DNA of 42,599 bases from Gnetum montanum (lineage: Eukaryota > Streptophyta > Gnetopsida > Gnetales > Gnetaceae): the NCBI GenBank assembly GCA_015680685.1, contig MNCI01004284.1, positions 208,577-251,175 of the forward strand. The letters are read 5' to 3'. How positions within the stretch are numbered: position 1 is the stretch's first letter; each line of letters starts with the position of its first letter. The translations under genes and the position numbers were made by a program. The notes under the pieces were generated by a model. That model did not search any database. It worked only from the letters and a program-made list of their open reading frames with translations, and was not told the DNA's origin. Of this stretch, positions 1-9,620 are shown one piece after another.

Positions 1-149
1 GAATTTTATCGAACTTTCCCTCCTTCGGGAAACGTCCCATACCCACAGTATCCTCCAGATTTTTCCGCATCTCGTGCACCTACGGCTACACCACCAACTA
101 CCCCAACAAAGCCTAGAGTAAATCCCACTCAACTGCGACAACCCAACAC
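1..149. repeat. Exact copy of 234-382, ended by an N at 150
   Basis: Bases 1-149 are identical to 234-382 and are followed by a single ambiguous base. The 233-bp offset is not a multiple of three, so the copy breaks the gag reading frame. The simplest reading is two overlapping contig ends joined through a one-base placeholder rather than a biological duplication. Confidence 0.85.
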
Positions 150-152
150 NCT

Positions 153-548
153 TACGGTTACTATGTGCAGCAGCCGGTTCCTCCGGGTAACCTTACGGGT
201 CATGTCGAACCTCCATGTTACTACCAAGTTTAGGAATTTTATCGAACTTTCCCTCCTTCGGGAAACGTCCCATACCCACAGTATCCTCCAGATTTTTCCG
301 CATCTCGTGCACCTACGGCTACACCACCAACTACCCCAACAAAGCCTAGAGTAAATCCCACTCAACTGCGACAACCCAACACTGCGAGGGCCCCTAAACC
401 TTCAACGGTTGGTTCTAACCATCGTTCACCAAAGAGACCCTTCCTTAGGGCCAAAAATCCAACTCAACCTTCGCCCTTACCAGCAGTCAGGCCTCCTAAT
501 GTCTCCAAACCTAACGCAGTTTCGGGAAATCTTCCAGCAGCAAAATCA
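153..548 (+). pseudogene. Gag C-terminal, proline-rich end of element 1
   Basis: In the frame that continues into the protease, this stretch encodes a Pro/Thr/Tyr-rich tail with runs such as YPQYPPDFSASRAPTATPP, followed by a basic segment. Element E has a comparable Pro/Tyr/His-rich tail in the same place (about 40540-40700), which supports calling it the end of gag before protease. No zinc knuckle is visible. A TAG at 231-233 interrupts the frame and is one C-to-T change from CAG. There is no gag stop before protease, so gag and pol appear to be one frame. The N-terminal and capsid parts of gag lie before the window. Confidence 0.7.
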
Positions 549-1529
549 CGTCCAATGCACACAGTTATGTTAACGCATACAGTAACTAACTGGATCAAAG
601 TTGGCCACCTTCCAAAAAAATTATCGGATCCAGGAGTCCCCTTAGTTTACCTTCAAGTCGCTGGGAATGAACCCCATAAGGCTCTCCTTGATTTAGGTTC
701 CGGGGTTAACTTAATTTCACAAAAATTATATAAGACTTGGAACCTGCCTCCACTCAAGAAGAGCAATGTTCACCTTGAACTGGCTGACCAGTCCATCACT
801 GTTCCTCTGGGGCAGGTTGAAGACATTGTTACAACTATCGGTGGGTGGTCATACCTAGCCGATTTCCTAGTGATCGGAATAAATAATGATAAAGGGGATT
901 TCCCAATTATCATGGGGAGGGCATGGCTAAACACAATCGACGCCCACTTAGGCATTCGCAACCTTTCCCTAGAAATATCCAAGACAAATACATTTGGGAA
1001 AATTGAGAAGAAAAGAGTTCCATGCATCACAAATAGTGATACGGGGTGTCATTACGTGCAGAAATCATGGGCGGTGCGAAGTTTAACATTGCCTGCATGC
1101 AATCAGTGTGCACAGGACATTAATGTACAAAGGTGCCTATATGCAACAGCCACAGGACAAGAAGATGCCCAGTGGCTGATGGCTGATAAAAATAGTAAAC
1201 CAACTACGTGCATGGAACTAGATGATGGAATAACTAGTGCTTACCTTGAAAGCGTAGACATATTGGAGCAAGTTCGTTGCCAACTTCCAGCCCTTAATTC
1301 TGAAGACATTAATTGGGAAAAGTTGGAGATTCTTGAAGCGTTTAAATAGGAGCCCTTAGAGTTAAAACCGTTGCCCACCGATCTGGAATACGTGACCCTC
1401 AAAAATGGAAAACCGGTGATCATCAACGCAAAGCTCGTACCCACGCAAAAAGAAAGTTTACTAAGGGTGATAAACAGGTGGTCAGCCGCCTTTGCTTGGT
1501 TGTATCCTGAAATAACCAGAATAGACCCT
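549..1529 (+). pseudogene. Retroviral-type aspartic protease and protease-RT linker (element 1)
   Basis: The pepsin-like protease would cut the Gag-Pol polyprotein in virus-like particles. The active-site motif is LLDLGSGVNLIS with the catalytic Asp at 690-692 (residue 46 counted from the Met at 555). A hydrophobic flap-like strand and the conserved FPIIMGRAWL follow at about residues 115-124. Downstream is a poorly conserved linker that is recognisable in element E. The frame is closed by TAG at 1347-1349, where E has a Gln codon (CAA), and by TGA at 1530-1532. Both belong to the same frame as gag and RT. The Met at 555 is internal to a polyprotein, not a real start. Confidence 0.88.
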
Positions 1530-1532
1530 TGA

Positions 1533-2534
1533 ATATGCCAACATAGGATTTATATAGACCCTTCTATGAAACCTCGCAAACAACCCCAGAGGCAATTGAA
1601 CCCGAAATTAAAACAAATTGTTAAAGAAGAACTAGAACAACTCCTCAAGGCCGGGTTCATTTACCCTATCGCTGACAGCGAATGGGTTAGCCCTCTTGTC
1701 ATTGTTCCAAAAAAAGGAGGTAAATGGAGGGTATGTATAGATTTTAGGCTGTTAAATATGGAAACATTCAAAGACCACTTCCCACTGCCATTTGTGGACC
1801 AAGTCTTAGACACTATAGCAGGGCACCGCTACTACAGTTTTCTGGATGGATATAGCGGGTATAACCAAATACGCATTGCACCAGAAGACCAAGCCAAAAC
1901 AACGTTCACCAGTCCTTGGGGAACGTTCGCATACAAACAAATGCCTTTTGGCTTATGTAATGCACCAGCCACGTTCCAACGCTTAGTTCTAAGTATCTTT
2001 CAACAACAAATAGGCAATGGAGTAGAAGTCTTCATGGACGACTTCTCCACCTATGGAACGAGCTTTGATCAAGCCCTCAACCGGTTAGAGCAAGTCCTAA
2101 AACGATGTGTTGAAACCAACCTTAAGCTCAACTGGCAAAAGAGCCATCTGATGGTTCAAGAGGGCATCGTGTTGGGGCACAAAATTTCACAATCAGGAAT
2201 CGAAGTTGACCCAGAAAAAATTAAAGTCATCCAAGGAATTACCCGACAACCGGAAACTGTTAAAGACGTAAGGTCATTCCTTGGACACACTGGCTACTAC
2301 AGGAGGTTTATTGCGAACTTGTCCAAAGTTGCCAAGCCGTTGGTAGAATTAACAAAGAAAGATGCACCATTTGAATGGACCAGGGAGTGTGAACAAGCAT
2401 TCCAAGCCCTTAAACAGAGACTTGTGGAAACTCCCATTCTACAAGCACCCGATTGGTCTAGACCATTCCACATAATGACCGATGCATCCAATTATGCTTT
2501 AGGAGCTGTACTGACACAATTAGATGAACAAAAA
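1533..2534 (+). pseudogene. Reverse transcriptase (element 1)
   Basis: RNA-dependent DNA polymerase that copies the element RNA in the cytoplasm. Conserved blocks appear in order: LKAGFIYPIADSEWVSPLVIVPKK, then WRVCIDFRLLN (finger), YSFLDGYSGYNQI (first catalytic Asp), FGLCNAPATFQR, and the catalytic FMDDFS with its Asp pair at 2037-2042. The thumb/connection part LGHKIS...FLGHTGYYRRFI follows. The FMDD form, and a short spacer where Athila elements usually carry an insert between KKGG and WRVCID, suggest a Tat/Athila relative. The domain itself is uninterrupted; nonsense codons flank it at 1530 and 2535. Confidence 0.95.
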
Positions 2535-2829
2535 TGACCTTATTACATCCATTGTGCCAGTAAAAGTATTACCGGTGCACAACTTAACTACACAACTACA
2601 GAAAAAGAATTAATGGCTGTTGTGTTTGCACTGGATAAGTTTAGGCACTATGTATTGGGTTACAAAGTGTATATCCACACAGATCATAGTGCAATTAGGT
2701 TCCTCATGAATAAGCCAACGGTTAGCCCACGTATCATATGTTGGCTGGTAATTCTTTAGGAGTTCGATCTCACTATTGTAGACCGCAAGGGCACCGAGAA
2801 CGTCATCGCCGATCACTTGTCTCGGTTGC
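2469..2829 (+). pseudogene. RNase H (element 1)
   Basis: Removes the RNA strand during reverse transcription. Four expected acidic positions are visible: Asp in IMTDASNYALGAVL, Glu in TTTEKELMAVVFALDKF, Asp in HTDHSAIRFL and Asp in ADHLSRL. Two stops break it: TGA at 2535-2537 (CGA, Arg, in the original) and TAG at 2757-2759 within ILxEFDL, where relatives have Gln (CAG). Only one RNase H is visible; I see no second archaeal-type copy of the kind found in Tat elements. Confidence 0.9.
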
Positions 2830-4277
2830 GATGGGACAACAAAGAGGACAAATACACGGTATCTGACCATTTTCCTGACGAAGCCCTCTTTACTGGTGTG
2901 ATAAATAATCAACCTATGGACGTAAATTGGTATAGCAGCATTCTCACCTACCTTACTTCACAACAAATGCCACAGAATTTAGACTTTAGGAAGAAACAAC
3001 AGTTTCTTCATAACATCAAATATTTCATGGAAATTGGAGGACAACTCTATAAAGTCTGCTCTGATGGCCTAGTTCGATGGTGTGTTCCCAATCAAGATCA
3101 ATTAAAAGTTCTCCAGGATGCTCATGAGGGCCCTTATGGGGGACACTATGCGAGGAGACGAACGGCCACTAGAATCCTGCTTGTAGGATATTATTGGCCA
3201 ACGCTATTTCGGGACGCCCATCATTTTGCTCAATCTTGTGAGCACTGCCTGTGTGATGGGGGAATGACTGCTAGGATGGAGGGTCCACAACAATGGATTC
3301 AACCTCTAGAACCCTTTGACATTTGGGGGATTGATTTCATGGGACCGATTACACCAATGTCCAACGGAAAAGCATACATAATCGTTGTTGTTGATTACTT
3401 AACCAAATGGGCCGAAGTAGCCACTGTAACCGATTGCACATCATCTACAGCCGCCCGATTTGTACAGCAACAAATCGTTAACAGGTTTGGTGTGCCACGT
3501 GCACTTATTTCCGACAATGGAACGCATTTTACAGGTGCAACCTTTAGGAAATTGATGCAACGCTTTGGGGTTGAGCATAAACTGACCACACCTTATCATC
3601 CCCAAGCTAATGGCCAAGCTGAAGTTACTAATAGGGAGATTACCAGAATATTAACACGAACAATTAGCAAATTTCGGCGCGACTGGAGCATGAAATTGAA
3701 TGACACTTTTTGGGCGTATCGTTCCACTTGGAAGCTCCCTACAGGATATTCTCCCTATGAGCTAGTGTACGGAAAACTTCCAAAGCTGCCTATACAGAGT
3801 GAGCTCCATACACTGTCCATGACTTGCGAACTTCACCTAGATCTCGACCTAGCACAAAAACAACGACTAGCAACTTTGAATGTGTTAGATGAGAATCGCT
3901 TGGTTGCACTGTCGTTAAATGAGTTGCACAAAGCACACAGTGAACAACGACATGACTTAAGGATCCGAAGGCTTAGGTATAAACCAGGAGATAAGGTTCT
4001 TTACTGGAACCCCACACATGTACCCCAATGTACGAAATTTCATACCTTGTGGGAAGGACCTTACATTATTCATACTACCTTTCCCTCCGGGGCCATGATG
4101 ATATACAAACCTGATAGCCTAGATAAAAGGTTATTGGTCAATGTACAACATACAAAACCTTTCCATGAATTTGCACCAGCCAGTACAAGTCACACTTCTA
4201 CCAGCGGTCAACCGCGCTCATTATTTCGGATCTCTCCCTTACAACTCAGTCATGGGGGAGATGGCCACCTATGCTAA
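2830..4277 (+). pseudogene. Integrase (element 1)
   Basis: Inserts the cDNA into the genome. It has an N-terminal zinc-binding HHCC module (HEGPYGGH, then CEHC) and a complete DD35E core: Asp at 3333 in GIDFMGP, Asp at 3513 in ISDNGTHF and Glu at 3621 in NGQAEVTNRE, the last two 36 codons apart. The C-terminal GPY/F module is EGPYIIHTTFPSGAMM at about 4053-4100. No chromodomain follows. The frame is open from the RNase H stop to TAA at 4275-4277, ending in a Ser/His/Thr-rich tail that overlaps the first polypurine-like tract. The coding content looks intact, but translation would need readthrough of the upstream nonsense codons. Confidence 0.94.
4247..4260 (+). other. Polypurine-like tract 1 (CAGTCATGGGGGAG)
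   Basis: Purine run GGGGGAG inside the last codons of integrase. It shares CAGTCATGGGGG with the tract directly before the 3' LTR, so it may be an internal plus-strand priming site. Confidence 0.45.
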
Positions 4278-6254
4278 CTATATGGGGCCCTCAGTTCTTT
4301 TTCAGTTTTTGTTTTACACGTTTTTGTTTTACACATTTTTGTTTTACACATTTTTGTTTTGCAAATTTCTTTTAACTTTTCTTGTTTTTGTTTTACAACA
4401 TCGTTATACTTTTTCCATTTTGTGTGTGTGTGTGTGTTTCCATCCATCATGTAATTTCATCACCCAATAAGTGTTCAAGCCAATCGGATGAACTATTTTT
4501 CATTAATTGCTAATGTTTGGTTTTTTACCTTTAAGTTACATTGTTGATACTAAGGTGTGTTCTTTTGATATGGCAGACAATGAGATCACTTCATCCATCC
4601 ATCCATCAAGTCTATGGTTTCCCTTGGCTTGGAAATGTATAGTTCCCCTTTTAATAAGAACTTTAATGAATAGGTGACTGGGCATTTCTCAAACTAAGGA
4701 AGGACTCAAGGATTGCAAAGGGTGTGACTTCAAGGGAACTTGATGTTTTTGTGTTGGTTATTCACTTAGGTGCTTGGATGTTTTCTTCTTGGGTTTTCTT
4801 GCTGTTCCGATGTTACCCAATAATCGGAAGCTTAGACAATAAAAATAAGAAGTCTTTGCATGGTGTGGTCCCCACGCATAAAAACATAAAAACACAAAAA
4901 AACAAAAAAAAAGGAAAAAGAAAAAAGAAGAAAAAAAAAAGAAAAAAGAAAAAAAACAAAAGTGAGGATTCAAAGCACACCCCTTAGATGAAATAAAATT
5001 TGGGCTGCAAGCACTGGTTATGGAACCAAAGTGTTCCCTCTAACTAAGGCCCTTCTCGCTTCCCATTCTCTCCTTTGTTTCGTTGGAATGGTGGTGGCTC
5101 TTTGACGATGCATCCTTGTTCTCCAAGTGGATGGGCTAACCAAATGCATTAATGCAAAGTCACTGGAAGTGGTTGGTTTGAGGCTCGAGTTGGAATGAGA
5201 TTCGCCAAGTCACATTAATCATATGACACACAAGGGGCTATACACCACCTTGTTCTTGGGATTCCATTCCATTTCTCTTCTTTCCATGTTTCTCTCCATT
5301 GTTCACCTCATTGCCGGTTGTATCATTAGTGTATATTTTGGTTGATGCTTTGTTTTCTTTTTGGTAAATTCTTACGGTTAAGACTTTAACTCTTGTTCCA
5401 AAGGACATTCTCAGAGTCCACGGATTCTTTGAATGTGGGATTGTCAGGGCATTAAGGGCATGAGCCTGCTTTGGGGAGGACCCACTAACATTCCTATTTG
5501 GAACATTAGTTAACTTCTTTTCCTTAACATTTTTGCAATTAATTAACATTTTTTGTTGATTTCCATCATGGCATCTCCTTCACCGATGCCATAGTTGTCC
5601 CTTTTTACCTATCTTTCCTACTCCTTTTCGTTCTCCATTCTAATGCTACTGGAGGTTCGCGATTAGTCATGGGGGTACGGGGCCTAATTTTTCGATTTTT
5701 ATCCTAAGCCCCAGATTTTTTCGTTTTTCTTCCTAACCCCTACACCTTCGGTAGTCATCATCTACCTTTTCCCGGATCCATATTAGCCATACCACAACTT
5801 AGCCAAGGAACTTACACCGAAGCAAGGTATTATTTACTTAATGATTCAATTACCCTTGCTAATATATGATTGTGTTGTGGGTGCAGATGGCCATCATACA
5901 ACAATGGAATGGATCTGGAGCAAACACTTGGAGTGGAGCAGCATTGAAGCAGCTATGCAAGGATCAGGATCGATAAGGCACTTACGGATGGACAACAAAA
6001 GGCGCAATCTAGGCATTGGCGGCAACAAGACTCTTCTCTCTTCTTCTCTTCTATTCTCTCTCCTCTTTTCTCTCAGCTACCAACTGTGGCCTAATGTCAT
6101 TGTAATAAGGTGTTCACCCTTGTTGTCATGAACACCAGTTTTTTCAAGTCTTGTAATAAAGACCGTTCACATGTAATCCCATTAGTTCCATTTCCCCTAA
6201 TAATCCCATACCTACCTGATATCATTGTAAGGAACTCGAGGATGAGTTTTCATT
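4278..6254 (+). other. Long non-coding 3' region of element 1
   Basis: About 2 kb between the integrase stop and the LTR-adjacent polypurine tract. It holds four imperfect copies of a TTTTTGTTTTACAC-like unit (about 4308-4368), a GT microsatellite (4421-4438), a CATC repeat (about 4595-4612) and an A-rich stretch (about 4885-4970). I found no convincing protein in it. Short open frames at 5238-5549 (-) and 5841-6131 (+) have no recognisable motif. A long 3' untranslated region is usual for Tat/Athila-type elements, some of which carry extra genes here; none is recognisable in this copy. Confidence 0.6.
5665..5677 (+). other. Polypurine-like tract 2 (AGTCATGGGGGTA)
   Basis: Matches the LTR-adjacent tract over AGTCATGGGGGTA, but is followed by non-LTR sequence. 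Confidence 0.4.
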
Positions 6255-6268
6255 CAGTCATGGGGGTA
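6255..6268 (+). other. 3' polypurine tract (CAGTCATGGGGGTA)
   Basis: Lies directly against the first LTR bases (TGATGAG) at 6269, the position where plus-strand DNA synthesis is primed in LTR retrotransposons. Confidence 0.75.
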
Positions 6269-6290
6269 TGATGAGATGCAACCCGCATGT

Positions 6291-6369
6291 GCCGCGATAT
6301 CGCGTACGCGATATCGCGGCCGCCGTGATATCGCGTCTTTCCCTGCGATATTGCGTACGCGATATCACA
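6291..6369. repeat. Palindrome-rich U3 block with five CGCGATATCGCG-like units
   Basis: 6291-6320 is a perfect 30-bp palindrome whose half is GCCGCGATATCGCGT. The unit recurs, exactly or with changes, at 6293, 6307, 6324, 6344 and 6358. It lies 15-95 bp upstream of the TATA box, in the enhancer part of U3. LTR F has only two units. Confidence 0.85.
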
Positions 6370-6384
6370 GTCCACCGCCATATC

Positions 6385-6392
6385 TATAAATA
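6385..6392 (+). promoter_or_regulatory. TATA box of the element 1 LTR (TATAAATA)
   Basis: Lies 116 bp from the LTR start. The same octamer is at 22033, 37527 and 42312 in the other forward LTRs and, reversed, at 13703. Confidence 0.8.
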
Positions 6393-6558
6393 AGAGGCGG
6401 CACTCCCTTCATTTCCCAATCCAGGCTAGAAGTAGCGAAGCTATGGCAGATTGATCACTCCAGAGTTAGAATTTTTCCCATGTGCCCGCAGTAGGAGTCC
6501 TAGAGTGAACGGCTCTTTATTCGAGCAGCTTGTAACCTGAACCCAAGTTGTGTACGGC

Positions 6559-6564
6559 AATAAA
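6559..6564 (+). terminator. Likely poly(A) signal in the LTR (AATAAA)
   Basis: AATAAA about 170 bp after the TATA box, in a block (TCTTTATTCGAG...AATAAAGA) shared by most LTRs here. It would define the R region. Confidence 0.5.
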
Positions 6565-6637
6565 GACGAACTTGATTGGATAAACCTTGCAGTACATGGT
6601 TTTATTGTTGTTTATTTACTGCTTTCCTAGTGCGCAC

Positions 6638-6805
6638 AAGTACGACTTGATTACGAGCGTCTACGAGCGTGTACAGCTAGTCAAGGAATCGGCTACTCAT
6701 TGCTAGGCTAGAACGTTTGATAAGTACGACTTAGTTACGAGCACCCACGGGTGTGTACGGCTAGCTAAGGAATTGACTTCTTATCACACTTAAGCTAAAT
6801 AGGTG
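6638..6805 (+). repeat. Two-copy 84-bp tandem repeat in the LTR
   Basis: AAGTACGACTTGATTACGAG at 6638 recurs as AAGTACGACTTAGTTACGAG at 6722, followed in both by GTGTACxGCTAG. LTR F carries the start of the same block before the window ends. Confidence 0.75.
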
Positions 6806-7209
6806 CCTCAGTACGACCACTTTGAGCACTTGTGTTACGTGTGGTGATCCCAGTAACGATTAGCGTTTGGTAAGCCACAGTTGCATAGTTCAGGGTGTGT
6901 CTGGTAAGTGGGAACGGATGCTAACGCTAGTTAATTTAGACTTAGGACATTAGTTAGAGTTAGCTTAGTTTCTCAACCCTTTCCTCTGATAGCATAGAAG
7001 ATAAACCAAAAAATACCAAAAAAATCACATACCTCAGACTTGCTTAACCATACACCGTGACACTTACAAGAAAGCCTGGGAAGACAACGAACGATTAACC
7101 CCAAGTGTTTCTTGTGGTGTTAAGGCATTTAGTCTGCGGAGTTCAACCGGATCGCGCATACACGCTCGTATTCGTATGGTTGAGTGCAGGGGTACCTCGC
7201 CACTCATCA

Positions 7210-8275
7210 GTTGTATTAACACTTGTCTTATTCTTGCATCATGCCTTTGTTTAAAGTAATGTTTATGGACCTCATTGCCCATGAGTGCTACTAGTCTATT
7301 CTCATCTAGGAGATTTAGATTCATTAATTGTTCCTTTTAGGCTAAGTTCAAGTCTAATTCAAGTTGGCTAGTAGTAGCTAAAGTTCGTAGCTCTACCTAG
7401 ATTGGTAGTGTTGGTAGTTTTCCATAAACAAGCTTGAATGGGGAATATCCTATGGGTAATTTCCATGTTTTCCTATAGGCTCATAGATCATTGTTAAGCT
7501 TAGTTCTCTAATCCTTCCTAAACTTACTAATTTTCTTAGTTAAAATTGTAGTAATTTCACAATTAGTAACTTCTATTTGACCATTGGCTTGGAGATGATA
7601 TGGTGTAGTTAGTTTATGGTTTACCCTTATTTATTACATGAGCTTGCTAAAGGTAGCACTAGTGAAATGAGTTTCATTATTTAATATAAACATTTTTGGA
7701 ACTCCAAATCAATTTACCACATGTTGAAAAAACTTGGTAGCTATTTTGGCTATACAATCTTTGATTGCTACTACCTCTACCCACTTCATGTAGTAATCCA
7801 TGGTCATAATTATATATGATTTCAAAATCAACATAGGTGTTATGGATCCCATAAAATCAATTCCCCATATATCAAATGGTTCCAATGGCTATATCCATTG
7901 TTGTGGCCCTTCATTTATGGCTATCATTCCTCCATATTTTTGACATCACTCACAAGATTATGTGAAGTTGTGGGCATCTTTGAACAAGGTAGGGCAAAAG
8001 TAGCCTACCATCATTAGTTTTAGTACTATTCTACACCTTGCATAGTGGCCACCACATGGGCCTTCATGTGCATCTTGTAGAACTCATTATTGATTACATT
8101 CTAGCACATACCATTTGACTATCCCATCTATACAAATCTTGTACAAAGTTCCATATATCTTTTCACCTTGTGAAGGAATTGTTGTTTTTCTTCCTTATTC
8201 TACTTAGCAGGAAGCTCTTGTGTTATCAAATAAGTCATATAATCTTCTATCCATGGCTTTCTTGTTGAGTCCATA
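7210..8275 (-). pseudogene. Integrase relic of element A
   Basis: Recognisable pieces are the zinc module AHEGPCGGHYAR, the line EGPQQWI.PLEPFDIWGIDFMG with the first catalytic Asp, TTPYHLQANGQIEVTN with the Glu, and NLLDENRLVALMGNEVHK near the cut. The second catalytic Asp is lost: ISDNGTHF of element 1 reads ILNNETHF here, through G-to-A changes. Several in-frame stops are present. The coding sequence ends at 7210, where the LTR of element 1 begins. Confidence 0.85.
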
Positions 8276-8339
8276 GCCATCACTATCTTAGTAAATAAAT
8301 TCTTGTTAGAGAATTGGTTAGATAATGGTTCTACATGAT

Positions 8340-9620
8340 CCTAAAAATTCCATCCTAGCCTTGATAAGTGAATAGCTATAACATTTTCCATATCCTTCTT
8401 GTTAATCATTTTTATGTCGAATTCTTGCAAAATTATAAGCCATCTAATCACTTTGGGAGTAACTGCTAGCTTGTTCATGAGAAAATGGATTGCACTATGA
8501 TTAGTGTGGACATAAATCTAGTACCCAAGAACATAATGTCAAAAATTCTCAAGTCCATACACCATGACCATGAGCTCCTTTTTTGTTATGTATTTTAGTT
8601 GTGTCCCAGTGATGCTTCTATTGGCATAGTATATATCATATGGTCTCTTCTAATCATCTAGCAACATCAAAATTGCATCAAGTGTGTAGTTGGAACCATT
8701 TTTCATAATATGAAAAGGCTTGAAGGATTGGTGTCTTGATCAATTTTTATTTCAAGGTTTCAAATGTATTTTCACAAGACTTTGTCCATTTCAAGGGTGC
8801 ATCCTTCTTCATAAGTTCTACTAATGGTTTTGCAATCTTTGAGAAATTTTCTATGAACCTTCAATAGTATCCTGTATGGCCTAAGAATGATCTAACATCC
8901 TTAACTATCTGTGTTCTCCTAGTGATGTTTTGTATGACTCTTATCTTTTCAAGACTAGTTCTATTCCTTTTTGTGATACTTTATGTCGCAACCTAATCCC
9001 ATCATGGACCATAAGATGGCTCTTCTACCGATTGAGCTTGAGATTTTTCTCAATACATCGCTTTAATACTTGCTCTAATAGGTCCAGTGCTTACTTAAAA
9101 TCTAGTCCATATGTTGAAAAATCATCCATGAACACTTCAATACCATTGCCTATTTGTTTCTGGAAGATGCTAAGTACAAGTCTTTGGAAGGTGGTTGGTG
9201 CATTGTAAATACTAAATGACATATATTTGTAGGTAAATGTTCCCCATGGATTGGTGAACATTGTTTTCTCTTGGCCCTCAGGTGCAATGTTGATCTAGCT
9301 ATATCCGCTATACCCATCTAGAAAACTGTAGTATTCATGTATTGTAATAGTATTCAATACCTAGTCAACAAACGACAAAGGAAAATGATTCTTGAATGTG
9401 GTAGAGTTCAAAAATCAAAAATTAATGCACACTCTCAACTTTCCTCCCTTCTTTGAAACTATTACTAAAGGACTGACCCATTCACTATCTATGATAGGAT
9501 AGATGAATCTTTCCTTTAATAATTTCTCCAACTCCTACTTGACAGCTTCTTTTAGTTTGGGATTAAGCCTTCTTTGGGGTTGGCATCATGGTTTCATTGC
9601 TAGATCGATATATATTTGAT
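8340..9620 (-). pseudogene. Reverse transcriptase and RNase H relic of element A
   Basis: RT begins near 9615 (RRLNPKLKEAVK, then FIYPIIDSEWVSP) and still shows EVFMDDFSTYG at about 9113-9135. RNase H is recognisable down to AIHLSRLGW near 8347. The third RNase H acidic residue is changed (HTDHSAI to HTNHSAI, a G-to-A change). Stops and small frame shifts occur throughout. Confidence 0.85.

Larger units (their letters stand above)
1..7209 (+). mobile_element. Element 1: Ty3/gypsy LTR retrotransposon, 3' part
   Basis: Domains run gag end, protease, reverse transcriptase, RNase H, integrase, non-coding region, 3' LTR, the Ty3/gypsy order (integrase after RNase H). The catalytic motif FMDD, the lack of a chromodomain after integrase, and the tRNA-Asp-type primer site of related copies in this window point to the non-chromovirus Tat/Athila side of plant gypsy elements; the exact lineage is inferred. 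The 5' LTR, primer site and most of gag lie before the window. The element sits in the integrase of reverse-strand element A, so the 5-bp target duplication should be gttgt (7210-7214). It keeps many CpG sites and one long reading frame with five nonsense codons, so it is younger than A-E but no longer coding-competent. Confidence 0.9.
6269..7209 (+). repeat. 3' LTR of element 1 (941 bp)
   Basis: Starts TGATGAG after a polypurine tract and ends CACTCATCA, where sequence switches abruptly to a reverse-strand integrase. Start, TATA box, poly(A)-signal region and last bases align with the LTRs at 37383 and 42240, and with the reverse LTRs ending at 13243 and 18173. It remains CpG-rich, unlike the others except 42240. 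Inside are CGCGATATCGCG palindromes, TATAAATA, AATAAA and a two-copy 84-bp repeat. Its 5' partner is outside the window, so age cannot be read from LTR divergence. Confidence 0.93.

Noticed and set aside
163-354. Small + strand frame at the window start
   Set aside because: Out of frame with the gag-pol reading frame, which continues straight into protease; no recognisable domain.
129-374. Reverse-strand open frame opposite the gag end
   Set aside because: A shadow of the proline-rich gag frame on the other strand; it spans the N and the duplicated segment and has no motif.
4724-4987. Lys-rich and, on the other strand, Phe-rich small proteins
   Set aside because: Both are translations of the A-rich tract at 4885-4970; low complexity, not genes.
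5841-6131. 96-codon open frame before the LTR of element 1
   Set aside because: No motif, ends in a TCTCTT-rich low-complexity stretch, and no counterpart could be compared; kept as non-coding.
6291-6320. Rho-independent-like terminator or hairpin RNA gene
   Set aside because: The perfect palindrome could fold, but it lies upstream of the LTR TATA box and is one of several units, so a U3 regulatory block is the better reading.
8930-9208. Forward open frame of 92 codons
   Set aside because: Opposite strand of the RT relic of element A; the - strand carries the conserved FMDD block.
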